From NCBI RefSeq assembly GCF_932526225.1, contig NC_064043.1, positions 9,901,821-9,965,820 of the forward strand: a stretch of DNA of 64,000 nucleotides, given 5' to 3'. A model generated the notes under the pieces. It did no database searches and was not told the DNA's origin. It worked only from the letters and a program-made list of their open reading frames with translations. The stretch is from Nematostella vectensis (taxonomy: Eukaryota; Cnidaria; Anthozoa; Actiniaria; Edwardsiidae). Shown here piece by piece: positions 41,518 to 52,935 of this stretch. The translations under genes and the position numbers were made by a program. How positions within the stretch are numbered: position 1 is the stretch's first letter; every line of letters begins with the position of its first letter.

Positions 41518-44500
41518 CTACACAATCGCTGTCTGATCCGCTGTTTGAAAAGAGGGGGAAAAAAGAGCATGCTCTCGACTACAGCCATAAAGTTCCATCC
41601 TGAGGCCGATTTGCTGGTTCCAAGCCTTCACCACGAGGGCCACGTATCTAGCCTGCACTCCATGCGCGCCCGCGATCACGTGAGTCACTACAGTCTCCTG
41701 ATCAGAATTGCCAGTTAATTCCTTGGGGAAAGGAAATACAAATTCTCTTAGTTTCAAACTTGTCAACTGTGTGTCAGGTTATTTTTATTCAGAATCACCT
41801 TGACAGATTTGGGAAGAAAGACAATAAGGATGATGCGTATTACTTCTGATTAACATGAACTTTAAATTCAACCGGCCACTGTAGCGCGTCGTACTTCAAA
41901 AACAAATTATCTTTTTTTATCAAAGTGGCAATCCATCAGTTTACTTCCGTCGGACCGGCGAATACCTTAACCGATAAAAGACATCCGCTCTCTAAATTAT
42001 CAGTCACAAGTTCAAAGAAACTGCTTTTTACAATTTTGAAATATTCGCGTTTTCCGTTTAAGATCATCGAAAATTGTTACGTTATTGACCGGACTAAACT
42101 GGTGGCATAGCCGCTTTGAACTATTCGACTGGGAAAGCATCACGATCATTTACCTGGGTATAGACCCACTTGTTGCCGTCTGTACTATACTGACACTGGT
42201 AACGTGTCACCCAGAGATGTTTGCCCAATGGATTTTGGGGAATACCCTGAGTAGCCACTTTCCTGACAACAAACACTTTCTCCAAATCCACTTTGAAAAA
42301 TTCACCGACTTGCGAGGCGGCTGGCCGCCAACAACCCCAGGTGACACGGTGGACGAACTTGTTATTCAAACGGGCCCAGACGGGACTCCAATCAGCAGAC
42401 ATAAAGGAGGACGCTGTTAACTGCCTGTCTTCGATCGTTCCATCCTCCATACCTAGAGCAGACTCGCAGAGCACTATGGGAAGGAAAGATTGTTAAGCTT
42501 GTACCGCATACCTGTCAACTCTCCCGCATCAGGCGGGAGTCTCAAGATTTTCTACCCGCTCTCCCGCGTTGAGCACCAAATCTCCCGCTTTTTAGCGATT
42601 TTTATCGCTTCCGAAAAATTATTTTATAGAAAATCATCATTTTGCCTATTCTCTATTAAAATATTTGAAGCAATAATTCCCTTGCGTAGCGCAATTTATT
42701 TAACACCTTTGTGAGATCTATCAGTGGATTTGTTTGCAGGTTAAACCCACCCCTTCCCCAAAAAAATTAATATACCCCACCCCTCCCCCAGGTATGGTAC
42801 CGACACTGCTGAAAATCGCAGAACTAGTTCTCAGACTTTCTACAGAGCACAATTGCCCCCTTCCGACTAAATTCCTCCCTTTTCCGACTACGATACTCTT
42901 ACAGACTACCCCTTTTAGACAAATCGCCCCCACTAAGATCCCTCTTCAAAGTTAAATCCTTATATTACTTAAATAATACAAAATTTTCCCTTCAGGTTAG
43001 TTCTTCCAACATGCACGCACCCCTGAGTCAATAATCCTCCACACTCCCTTTTAGACTGAAATAAAGTTCAGCAAGCATGTAGAACTCCTAAAATATCCTA
43101 AAACCTTCAGCTATTCACACGAATTCCCAGCTCACCACATTTGATGTTTTCCTCATCCTCGATGAGGCACTCTGAGCCCGTGCTGCAAAATTTATTGCTG
43201 CAACTACGCAGCGGCTTGACGACAGCGAAGTATGTGCCTGGCTCTGGTTTGATGTGCTGTGGATGCGAGAGGTGCGACGCATTGTTCAGTTTGCACTCAG
43301 AACTGGAAAAATAAATATTGATTAATTTGAAACCTAGAAAGGGACGGTACGGTGAGATATTTGTCGACTGTGTGAGCTTGACCCAAAACAAATCCTAACC
43401 GAACTCGCCATGTATGTACTAACTTCCACCAGCTATATACTGGTGCGGAAGACACAACAGAGCTGAGCTCCACACCAAGTCCCCACTTGTGTGTATTGCT
43501 AGTAAGCACTGTCACTGAGGGTGGTCACTGCCAGAGGGTTTGCGTCCCATGGTTCTTTGACGTCCCTCCGGTTCAGGTTAGTGTAGTGCAGCTTGAAGAG
43601 ACGGGACCTCCGTTTTATTGTCCTTATCCGAGAAGACTGGAAACACGAGGGAATAACGTCAGTTCACTTGTGACACAAATTCGAATCAAGGCAGAAAAAA
43701 ATTCAAAGTTTGAGCAAGGATTCGAACCTGGGCCACAGCGATGAGAGGCCGACGCGCTAACACACTAGGCCACCCGTGCTTCCGCTGTCTCGCAGATCAC
43801 GGCACGTACAGTTTCACTCACAGATCACGGCACGTGCATTCTCACTCACAGGTCACGGCACGTGCATTCTCACTCACAGATCACGGCACGTACAGTCTCA
43901 CTCACAGATCACGGCACGTACAGTCTCACTTACAGATCACGGCACGTACAGTCTCACTCACAGATCACGGCACGTACAGTCTCACTCACAGATCACGGCA
44001 CGTACAGTCTCACTTACAGATCACGGCACGTACAGTCTCACTCACAGATCACGGCACGTGCATTCTTACTCACAGATCACGGCACGTACAGTCTCACTCA
44101 CAGATCACGGCATGTACAGTCTCACTCACGGATCACGACACGTACAGTCTCACTCACAGATCACGGCACGTACAGTCTCACTCACAGATCACGGCACGTA
44201 CAGTTTCACTCACAGATCACGGCACGTACAGTCTCACTCACAGATCACGGCATGTACATTCTCACTCACAGATCACGGCACGTACAGTCTCACTCACAGA
44301 TCACGGCACGTGCATTCTCACTCACAGATCACGAGACGTTTGTAAATAAATATTCTCATTGAGTGCTACTCACTGTGACTCTTTAAAGGTGACGGCCAAA
44401 CATTCGCTGTCACTCTCACAGGCATTTCGACATGCAGCTAGTGTCGCCATGGAAACGGTTCTGATCACGTGGACCTCTAGGCTTCTATTTGGTATTCCAC

Positions 44501-44579
44501 CTTTGATTGGACAGGATTGGGCTTTGGCACGTTGCCATAGTAACACAAAAATAGTCAAAATGAGGAGATTTGTAGGCAT
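41518..44579 (-). CDS. Secreted PAN/Apple - F5/8C (discoidin) domain protein
   Basis: Four minus-strand exons: 44374-44579, 43136-43302, 42154-42473, 41518-41721, all GT-AG and in frame, giving 298 residues with a stop. A signal peptide (MPTNLLILTIFVLLWQRAKA) is followed by a PAN/Apple-like domain (residues about 22-100; AACRNACESDSECLAVTF, SECKLNNASH). Next comes a short Cys-rich EGF-like segment (CSNKFCSTGSECL...IKC). Residues 127-278 form an F5/8 type C domain: C127, LGMEDGTI, LTASSF, W-rich W(S/R) region with GCWRP, VDLEKVFVVRKVATQG, YSTDGNKW, LTGNSDQETVV, ARYVALVVKAW, IGLRMELYGC. The order PAN, EGF-like, discoidin is common among cnidarian and other invertebrate secreted lectin-like proteins. 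Predicted to bind glycans or phospholipid surfaces outside the cell; ligand unknown. Confidence 0.9.
43700..43780 (-). other. tRNA-derived SINE head in intron 1
   Basis: On the minus strand GTGGCCTAGTGTGTTAGCGC (A-box-like) is followed about 30 nt later by CCCAGGTTCGAATCCTTGC (B box). No acceptor stem closes it. It is likely the tRNA-related 5' end of a SINE extending toward 43600. Confidence 0.6.
43786..44335. repeat. 28-bp minisatellite, about 20 copies
   Basis: The unit CAGATCACGGCACGTACAGT+CTCACTCA repeats with few changes (GTGCATT for GTACAGT in several units). Because 28 is not a multiple of three, all three frames stay open through it; these are not genes. It lies wholly in intron 1 of the PAN/F5-8C gene, next to the SINE-like sequence. 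Confidence 0.95.
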
Positions 44580-46440
44580 TTCCTCATTAACCTAAAAATA
44601 AATGTAAAGAGTTTAAATGTTAAGACCCGGATCATACGTGATAGCCATCTTTTTAAAGTTTGCGTGACATTGGCCCGAAAATAAGTTGAGATTTTCATAA
44701 CACCAATGTAGATGTGTCATGGTGTTTGAAACCTTAAAACTATATTTTCGTTCAAACTCTGACAGAGGCCAACGGCAAAACTAGGGCCCGTTTAGGAATT
44801 TAGCGGTGGGGGTGAACGAAATGCAACTTTACAAGCAGTAGATTCTTGTTTGGCTTAATATACACTAGCCTAGGGCCTATTAGCACTAGGCAAAAGTTTG
44901 TTTGTTTTGACAAAAATTAGCTTGAAACATGTGCGAATGCGCTTGTTCGACCAGGACAATTTTTGTGCAGCCGAACAATCTTCAAAGGCGCCGCTGTATT
45001 GCTCTGGAGCTCGCCAGAACTAGGCCAAACGTCAAATCTGTCAGGTTTTTTAATTAACACCCAGCTTGACTTGGGCAGAAGTTGTTGTTCATGATATTCA
45101 TAAAATGAATTTACTACCAAGGCGATGAGTTGTGCAAAAATATTCCAAGGAAGCATTGTGATCAAACGTAAACAAATTCTGCAACTCGGCTTTTTCGCGT
45201 GAGAAATCCGGGTCTAATTTTGAATGACGTTTGGGTGGCGTTCGGCTTTTTGTTTGACCTCTAGTGCGAATGCGATTTACAAGCCAATCGATCGGCCAGG
45301 ACAAAATTTGGCTTGCTGTTTGTCCCGGCCAGACAAACTTTGTCCTCCTAGTGCTATTAGACCCTTAGTATCTGAGACATAACTAGTGTCGGGAAAAAGA
45401 GAGTTCTATCAATATGCACTAGTCATTTGAAACCCCCACCTCCATGGTCCCGGGAAAGTGTGGGGTTAACGTGGGGGCTTAGAGCACTTTTGAAGGAGAA
45501 TCTGTCCCCATCCCAACAACGACCGAAGTCCACTTTCGGTTTTCAATAGACGTGCTATTTGTAAACAAAACTATCAAGCATAAGCTAGATCACTCTGGTA
45601 TGTAGCCAAATCCGACAATAAACCTCCCCTGGAGACTCTGCAAAGTTATAAAAAAATCTCTTTTTGTAATTTCGATGGTGGTCAGATTTTTTTCAGGAAC
45701 TCCCTCCCCCTCCCCTCCCCCCTAAAAAAATTAGGTCCACTTTTTCGGATTTAGCACCCCTCCAAGAAAAGTCCTGGGTTTGGGCCTGCATCTTCTTGCT
45801 TGATTGTGGTAAAGTTTTCAAACAAAATATCTTTGTCATGTTGAATAATATCGCTTTGGTCTTGAGATGGGTCCCTCATTATTAGGGTTCTAAGGGTAAA
45901 CGGGGAAGGTGCCGGGTATTTTGTCCTGTCCAGCTCTCAAGCTGGAAAGGATATGACGTTCGTCTCCTTCACCCAACACCTAAATTTCCATCTCAATCTG
46001 GAAATGACCGTTTTCCTTACCCCTCCAAAACACTAAACTCGGAACCAAACCAGGTGCGTCCACAGTGGGGGCATTTCTTATTCTTATTGAGGGATCGTCA
46101 AATACTATTCTTTTCCTATGATACCTATGGCTGCGCACCCCCCCCCCCCCCCCATCCCCTCAGCCAATACTTTGTAAGCGCCTGCAAAGTAATCCAAACC
46201 CCCTTTTCCTTACACAACCATTGAATCAAAAGTTCACGGTCTTTATTATGCTTACCAGAGATAAAACGCAAAACGACGAACGCGCACGTTCCTAGCTGAG
46301 ATTGGGAGACTATAAATTAACTAATAACTGACTCAGTCTTCCGTTCTTGATCATTGACTTTTAATCTGCGTGATGACGTATAAAGCAACAAACACTAACT
46401 ATAATAAGTTGCTAAGGACCTAAAGACTTTCTATTTTTAT
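44580..46440. other. Intergenic stretch upstream of the PAN/F5-8C gene
   Basis: I found no gene. The first few hundred bases should hold the promoter of the minus-strand gene. A run of about 17 C lies near 46138. ORFs are short and without motifs. Confidence 0.45.
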
Positions 46441-46690
46441 GATCTGTCACCTCTTTTGCCGGACCGCCATCTTGGATTTCTCCGACAATCTTGCACTTTA
46501 CGAAGGTGGTGATGGGAAATTTCCGACTGAGAGGCTGGGTATGACAGCTGGAAGTCCGCAGACTCGACCACAATCTACTCCCAAGCCGACCCCGAAACCG
46601 CATCCTGACCGTCATGCACCGTGCGCTTATTCAACCTCCCCAAAATGCATCGCGCGGCGTCTGGGTACGAGACCGAAAATAGGCCGAAAC
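46441..46690. repeat. Dispersed repeat, empty-site copy
   Basis: AACCGCATCCTGACCG...TTCAACCTCCCCAAAATGCATCGC matches 48530-48585 plus 48732-48750. This copy lacks the 148-bp insertion seen in the second, so it documents the pre-insertion state. Confidence 0.7.
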
Positions 46691-48520
46691 GAGTGAAAGT
46701 GTTTTGATTCGTTTTGATTGTTTTAATTTTAATTGTGTAATTCAACTTTCTAATGAATTTTCATTTTGTGATCAAGCAATTAAAATTGAAAAAAAAAAAT
46801 GCACTCGCTTAGAAAGAGAGAAACGGGTAATCATACAGATTCTGATTAAATATAAAAGAACGATATCAATTCGAATGTTAAATGTAATTTCTAACAATTT
46901 TGACATTGAACAGTTGGTGTCAACACCAAAAGAAAGATTTAAGTAAAAAAGAACCGAATAGAAAACTGCCTTTATGTATGTCATGAAGTGTCCTTACAAA
47001 ACAAGATAAGATAGATCAATTCCTTGTCTCAAAAGATAAAAAGAACGTTAAACAACAACAACACATTTTACCTGCAACAACTAACAAAAATAAACAAACA
47101 TGGAATCTCTGCAACGATACGTGGCTATCTTTCAATTTCAATTAACAGTGTCAACTTATCACTAGGGCAACACCGTCATACGAAAAAGTCCTCCAGGGGA
47201 TTTATCTAATTTATTAATTGCTTTTCTTAATCTTCTTTAATCTTCCTAGTCTCTGATCTATAGTCGGAAAAGTCAAAATCCAAAAAGGAGCAAAAACGGG
47301 GTAGATTTTGAGTTTTTTTTCCTCTTAAGCTATAAAAACTAGACATTCTTGTGGAAAACAGTCCCATGTAGTTCTAGTTTTAACCATTTTTTATTCTATT
47401 TTGTGGCCAGAATACAGAATAGTTTTTATTTTAGTTACAAGCAGCGGCAATAGAATCTCGATGGATTTTCTCGAGTGCGAGATTAATACAGTTTTTGTTA
47501 CTAAATGGGACTACGGGCAAGCTGTAGAAAAAAACTGTTGTTGTGATAAGGAGGATAAGGGCTTTGCAAAAATTTTTCTCAACTAAAAATTTTCTTAAAT
47601 TAGCGATCGTTTGACAGGCGCGAATCGCCTATACGGGGTTAGCAGGGTGTGCGCGAACCCTCCTTGGCCGCCAAAATGTTGGTAATTTCTTATTAAAGGA
47701 TCGTCATATACGATCCTTTTCCATATGACAAAAATCCTGATAAATAGTTTACTTTTAGTTATCTCATCTTTTATTCCCCCAAAATGTGTAGTTTTTGTGG
47801 ATGAGATACGTAACGAATTAGCGTTCAAAATGCGAGATCTTAGACAAATGATAAGGTGCCTTAATGCATTTATCGAAATCTATCGCTCGAAATGGACGAT
47901 TTTACTGTCGAATCCGTTGTATCGCGACGCCGCATTTTCAAAACATCGATTTGTTTTTGTCTTTTGGGATTTTCTGTTTGGCCAGCTTAATTTCATCTTT
48001 GTATATCATGGTGCAACCGAAAAAAATACTTGCTTGTTAGAAAATTAAAGGAGACTGTCTTAGGTACTGAATAAATAAAACGAAAACTGTCTTAATGTTA
48101 TGTAGGTCATAAACATGAGTATATAAGAAAATACCAACAAATAAACTAACAAAATTGAAGAACCCTTGAAGAACTTCTGCCACCATCAACCATCATTAGA
48201 AGACATGCCGTAGAAATGAACCTTCTTCACAACTTATTCAATTATTAATCCTGTTCGTTACCTTTAAGTATCCATGGAGCGAAGTATAAATAATAATCAA
48301 AAAAAAAAAAATAAGTGTGGTGACGTCACAACAAGGAGCAAAAAGGATGCTTTCGCAATTCGTGAGCGGCCATTTGTCATAATCATGAAACATAAAACAC
48401 CTTTAAGTGATTAACAAGAAATTGTGAATCGTGATTTTCGGGCAAGAATTGGCCGTTGAAATAGTTGGAGACGTCCAAACTTGTACGCAGTCGTTATTTG
48501 CTTGCACGAGAATCGAGACA
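46691..48520. other. Intergenic stretch, no gene seen
   Basis: A perfect hairpin AAAGGATCGT/ACGATCCTTT occurs at about 47695-47719. A few ORFs of about 60-107 codons have no recognisable features. I see no RNA gene. Confidence 0.45.
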
Positions 48521-48583
48521 AAATTCCGACCCCTCAAACCGCATCCTGAACGGCACACGTGAGCTTTTTCAACCTCCCCATAA

Positions 48584-48731
48584 GAGTAAGTACGCAGCTG
48601 CTTTGTCTCCTATTATCTTTGTTCTACAAAGGAGTTCTTTCGTCTCTATTCTTCTCGTTCTTTTTGTCGAGGTGCGGATATTGTTCATTTGCCCAATCAA
48701 ATTGCAGCTGGTAAGAGCTGCGTACTGACCC
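48584..48731. mobile_element. 148-bp MITE with 8-bp TSD (hAT-like)
   Basis: Terminal inverted repeats GAGTAAGTACGCAGCT and GGGTCAGTACGCAGCT (14 of 16 match). The 8-bp direct repeat CCCCATAA flanks it at 48576-48583 and 48732-48739. The paralogous site at 46638 has one copy (CCCCAAAA). An 8-bp duplication points to the hAT or a related superfamily; this is inference. Confidence 0.82.
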
Positions 48732-48904
48732 CCCCATAATGCATCGCACATGATGAAATCACTGATTACGTAACGTCACCTGGCCTCTTATTGTACGCTC
48801 CTTGACCCTAAGACGACTTACCATTACTTTGGAACCTAATCAAAATTTGCTTAATTTGTGCGCTGGTTATGGTTAAAAGCTGGTTATAAGCTGTTTTATT
48901 ACAC

Positions 48905-50916
48905 TAGTCCAATCAATCTACGGTTTAAGACCGGACTAATTGCAACACAAGGTTTATCAACGTTTTTGTATTAATTAAGTCTCCCCTTATAACATACTAA
49001 AAGTCTAAAAAAAAAATCGGAGCACGCAAACACCCCGAAAAACGGGATCGAATTTCCACATACAAGGCTTGTATGAAAAACCACAGAAATCCCAAATCAT
49101 GAAATTCACGAAAAATACACATACTTTAGAAAAAAGGAATTTATACCACTATAAATGACAAAAAATATATATACTGGATAAAAATCAATGATATAGCTTA
49201 TTTGTTTTGGGCAAAATCCACAGGTTTCTATCTATCTTTACGGGTGAAGGGGAATCAAGCACATCATGTAGTTATCATTAGTTTGAGTTTGACTTTGCGA
49301 GTTTTTGCAAGACTTTTTTTTCAAGAGTATACACTGAAAAAAACCTGTACGGGTGTCTAAGCCGACAGCGCATTTAATGTTGAGAAGCACAACCTCGCAA
49401 TCGGCAGTGCCGATTGACAATGACGTCGTACGTGTTATAGCTGTCGTTTCAGCCCTCAATTCTAGCTCATCCCCAAAAGACCTTTAACAATATTTCTCAC
49501 TTGAGCTCTTAAGTTTTCCTCCAGCATTGTTAGACTCTATGAAAAGTGTGGCAGAATTTTATTCAAATGTTATATTTCAAATGTTTTATTCAAATGTACC
49601 CGAGGGAAAGCGGTTGTGGCACAATGGATGTGGAAAGCTGCGGTAAAATCGTCCACACGATTAGCATCACCGTTCCTGTTGGTGATGATGATTCTGCATG
49701 GAAGCCCATGACATCTACCTGAGCCGAAATCCAAACTACACGAAGATGTGGGGAATGACGGCCATAAATGAGCTACTAGGGAAAAGTTTTAATGTTATTT
49801 CTATTTCTCATTTTATATTTTTGCTTTTTATCGATGCGCTTCTTGGTTGTGATACCACCTTCCATAAATACGGGTACAGGCTTGCAAAGGGGTGTTTGGA
49901 TCACGTTTCACGGACGTCGGAATGGACGATTTCATGTGGGCGAAAAATGTCCAAATCTCGTTTCACGAAAATACCCTTTACCACCCTGACGGGTAGGTAA
50001 GGGTGCATCGTTCAAGAAGCTTGTCTCCTCACCCTACATCCGCGCACAGGCAGCTGTTAACAGGACAGAGCTAATAGAGCAACAATATCTATTCCCAACT
50101 TCAGTGGCAGCCGCAATGTCCCACAGTTCCAAGTCCCAACGGAAAGGCGATAGAAAGGCGTTCTGAAGTCTGAGCCTAGATGTTGGTCAACGACAGGGTG
50201 AACCCTTAACAGATCTTGAGAGACCTCCAGGACTGCAGCACGTTTAGTGCTTCTGCCGCATGAACAATCTAGTGTTTTCGTCCTACGGCCAATACAAAGG
50301 GTCATCGTGTACTAATTCCCTCTCAATCGGGTTCTAATATTAAAGAAATTATCGATTATAAAAACTTCAAACATTAAAGAGTCGATTTTCACAGAAAAAC
50401 GATACCATGAGAATGATTATAAGTATAATGTGTCCATATACTTTCCTGTATATACTGAATCAATGACATTATTGTAAGAGCCACTAAGCACTATTTGTAT
50501 GAGAACCTGTTTTACATCACATATAGTCATTTATGAAAAAGAAATGTCTGCAAGATCAAAGTGGCGGTGACAAGAATAGCTAACTGTGCATTTTACCCAA
50601 AATAACTGAACCACTTTCAATAATGTTAATTTTTTATCCTAATTGTGTAGAAATATATATCTCTAGTAATCTATAGTGGTGTAAATTCCTTTTTATCTAA
50701 AGTATGTATTTTTTTTCGTTCTTTTCATGATTTGGGAACCCTGTGGTTTTTCATACAAGCCTTGTATGGGGAAATTCGATCCCGTTTTTCGGGGTGTTTG
50801 CGTGCTCCGATTTTTTTTAGACTTTTAGTATGTTATAGAGGGATACTTTCTGTGCAAGAACCCGTTACAAAATCTTGTGTTGTTGGCCCCTTTTTGACGT
50901 AAATTGACTGGGACTA
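48905..50916. mobile_element. ~2.0-kb element with ~290-bp terminal inverted repeats
   Basis: The left arm (about 48905-49200) and right arm (about 50620-50916) are inverted: TAGTCCAATCAATCTACG / GTAAATTGACTGGGACTA at the tips, then TATAACATACTAAAAGTCT, CACCCCGAAAAACGGGATCG and CATACAAGGCTTGTATG-type blocks. A TA dinucleotide at both tips fits a Tc1/mariner-like target. The interior has no transposase. A second, left-truncated copy lies at 61600-63680. Confidence 0.75.
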
Positions 50917-51540
50917 TAAGCGGCAAATTGTATTACATTAAGGGTTAGAATTACTTTTAAGCAGCAATACAACTTCTGTTTCATTCTTATGAAACCACAT
51001 TTTAAAGTTATGGGGAAGAGAGAAAACAGCGTTTCTCGTACGCTATCTTCCTTTCGTGGTTACTCATTTTTAGGAAACTTTCTATAATATAAAAAGAATT
51101 CTTTTATAAATTCCATAGTTTTTTTTTTATCATTAACATTAAAATTGCTGGAAATTATAAACTATTTAATAAACCAGTTACAGAAACCGTTATTTGCAAC
51201 AAATGACTCTGGAGCCGACTTGAACATTGAGATACTTTTTTGAAATATCATTTTGGAAAATAATAATTATCCATAGACTTTTTCATGCTTTGGAAAGAAT
51301 GGATCCGTTTTTACTGTAGCGCGGATTAGATTTACAGTGATTCAAAGATTTAGTTACTGTGATTCAAAGATTTAGTTACTGAAATGTTTGGTAATAGTTC
51401 GTCATAAGAATCAGCTCCAGAGTTTTAAAAGACAATATACCCCTATGCTTCTTCAAAACACTTTGATCAACAGACTAAAACAACCGTCTTCGTTATCAAA
51501 GATGGCACATTGTACTCGAAAGCAGCAGTGAAGCATGCGC
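50917..51540. other. Intergenic AT-rich stretch
   Basis: No gene. A short tandem TTACTGTGATTCAAAGATTTAG duplication lies at about 51335-51380. Confidence 0.45.
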
Positions 51541-51611
51541 AGTAGCCGCGAAGTGCACGTGATAACCGTGACCGTAAAGGCCTGGCTAATCTAGGAGATA
51601 TGTAGATTGCG

Positions 51612-51763
51612 ACATGTCTCCTAGTTTAGCCACCTCGAAAACATTGTAGCGCGCGCCTAATCCTGTAGCAGCGACAAAGAAATATTTCTCGGATTGTTGA
51701 GAAATATTTTTGTGTCGCGCACTACATGTTCTTGGTAGTGGCTAAACATTTAGGAGACATGTC
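51612..51763. repeat. Long imperfect hairpin (fold-back element)
   Basis: GACATGTCTCCTAGTTTAGCCAC at about 51612 pairs with GTGGCTAAACATTTAGGAGACATGTC ending near 51763. An inner GAAATATTTCTC / GAGAAATATTT pair lies in the loop. It is a short DNA element or a hairpin-forming repeat. Confidence 0.75.
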
Positions 51764-52469
51764 TAACGCGCGCTCAAGATGTCGCCCTGTTTAGCCAAGT
51801 GTTAACTGTAAAATGACTGAATAGACTTACCCCCAAAAAAGCGCACGAGTACACTGCGACGGCGCAATAGCCGCGCAGTAAAACAAAAGCTGATTTTAGC
51901 ATGACAACGTGACCGATAGCGCTATCGGCCTGGCGCTTAATCCTGAACAATTTCAAACAAAATTAGCTAGAATTCTAAGCAATGGTTGGTCGTTAACCGA
52001 TGTCGACCTATCAATATCTAGGGACCCGTCTACAGAACTCTTAACTTTACCTTATTTGCAGTTTTGTGCAAGCCTAATTAGATAAATGTATTTTAAATAT
52101 GGCCACTGTAAGCGTGGATAATTTCGCAAACTGTCAAGTCGCTTTTTCGCGAGCTTGACTGGTTTAACGTTTGCAGCAATTTTCATTTACTTTTCACGGT
52201 TTTTTTTTAAGACTTTCAATCTCTTGAAGAAGTTTTGAATATATGAGGTAGGGTGTGTCTATGTGCGTTTGTCTCGGAGGATACGGGAGAATTATTCTTT
52301 TTCTTCCGCAAAAGAAATCCAGCGCGAGAGCGGTAAAATTAGAGTATCGCGAAAGTCTCCACGTCTTACAGTTTTTCTAATAAGACATTATGCTCGTGGA
52401 CCCAAGCGCTTTCTTTTTTCGGCCGCGAAAGTCACGCCGGAAAGAACTGCGATATAGAGACCTTTGCCC
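51764..52469. other. Intergenic stretch
   Basis: No gene was seen between the fold-back element and the MITE at 52479. ORFs are short and unremarkable. Confidence 0.45.
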
Positions 52470-52478
52470 GCTAAGACC

Positions 52479-52884
52479 ACGGGAATTAGGATACTTTGTC
52501 AACGATTTCTTAATAAAATAACCAAAAATATTCAATTTGTATTGAATATTATTTAGCGAATATGAAATAGAACCTATATGAAATAGAACCTAAATACGAA
52601 GTTAGGTTCGGAGAGCGTTCGGGCTAGTCACGAACACTCAAGAGGCAATGGTTACTCAGTACTGTTCAAATATGTTTCGAGAGTTGAAAACAACGATCGC
52701 GTGGGTTTTTAGAGAAAGAGAAATAGAAATATAAAGAAAAAAGATTTTGCTGAATCGGGAGGCAGGAGACATTTCGCACAAAGGTTAGAGATATTTTATT
52801 CGCTGAATACAATATTCAGAGAATTGGGAATGCATTTTGGGTTATTTTCTTAAGAAATCGCTGACAAAGTATCCTAATTCCCGT
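52479..52884. mobile_element. 406-bp MITE with 9-bp TSD in the OPTN-like 3' region
   Basis: Inverted ends ACGGGAATTAGGATACTTTG...ATTTCTTAA of about 45 bp. The 9-bp direct repeat GCTAAGACC occurs at 52470-52478 and 52885-52893. A 9-bp duplication with long inverted ends fits MULE-type or Merlin-type elements. On the minus strand it contains AATAAA at 52795-52800, the first such signal after the OPTN-like stop codon (52936). Confidence 0.85.
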
Positions 52885-52935
52885 GCTAAGACCGCTGGGT
52901 ACCCGAGCATGATGCTACGTGTCCCGCTAGGCGAT

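Noticed and set aside
43741-44362. Three overlapping long plus-strand ORFs rich in His, Ser, Thr and Arg
   Set aside because: They are three frames of the same 28-bp minisatellite; the unit has no stop and its length is not a multiple of three, so all frames stay open.
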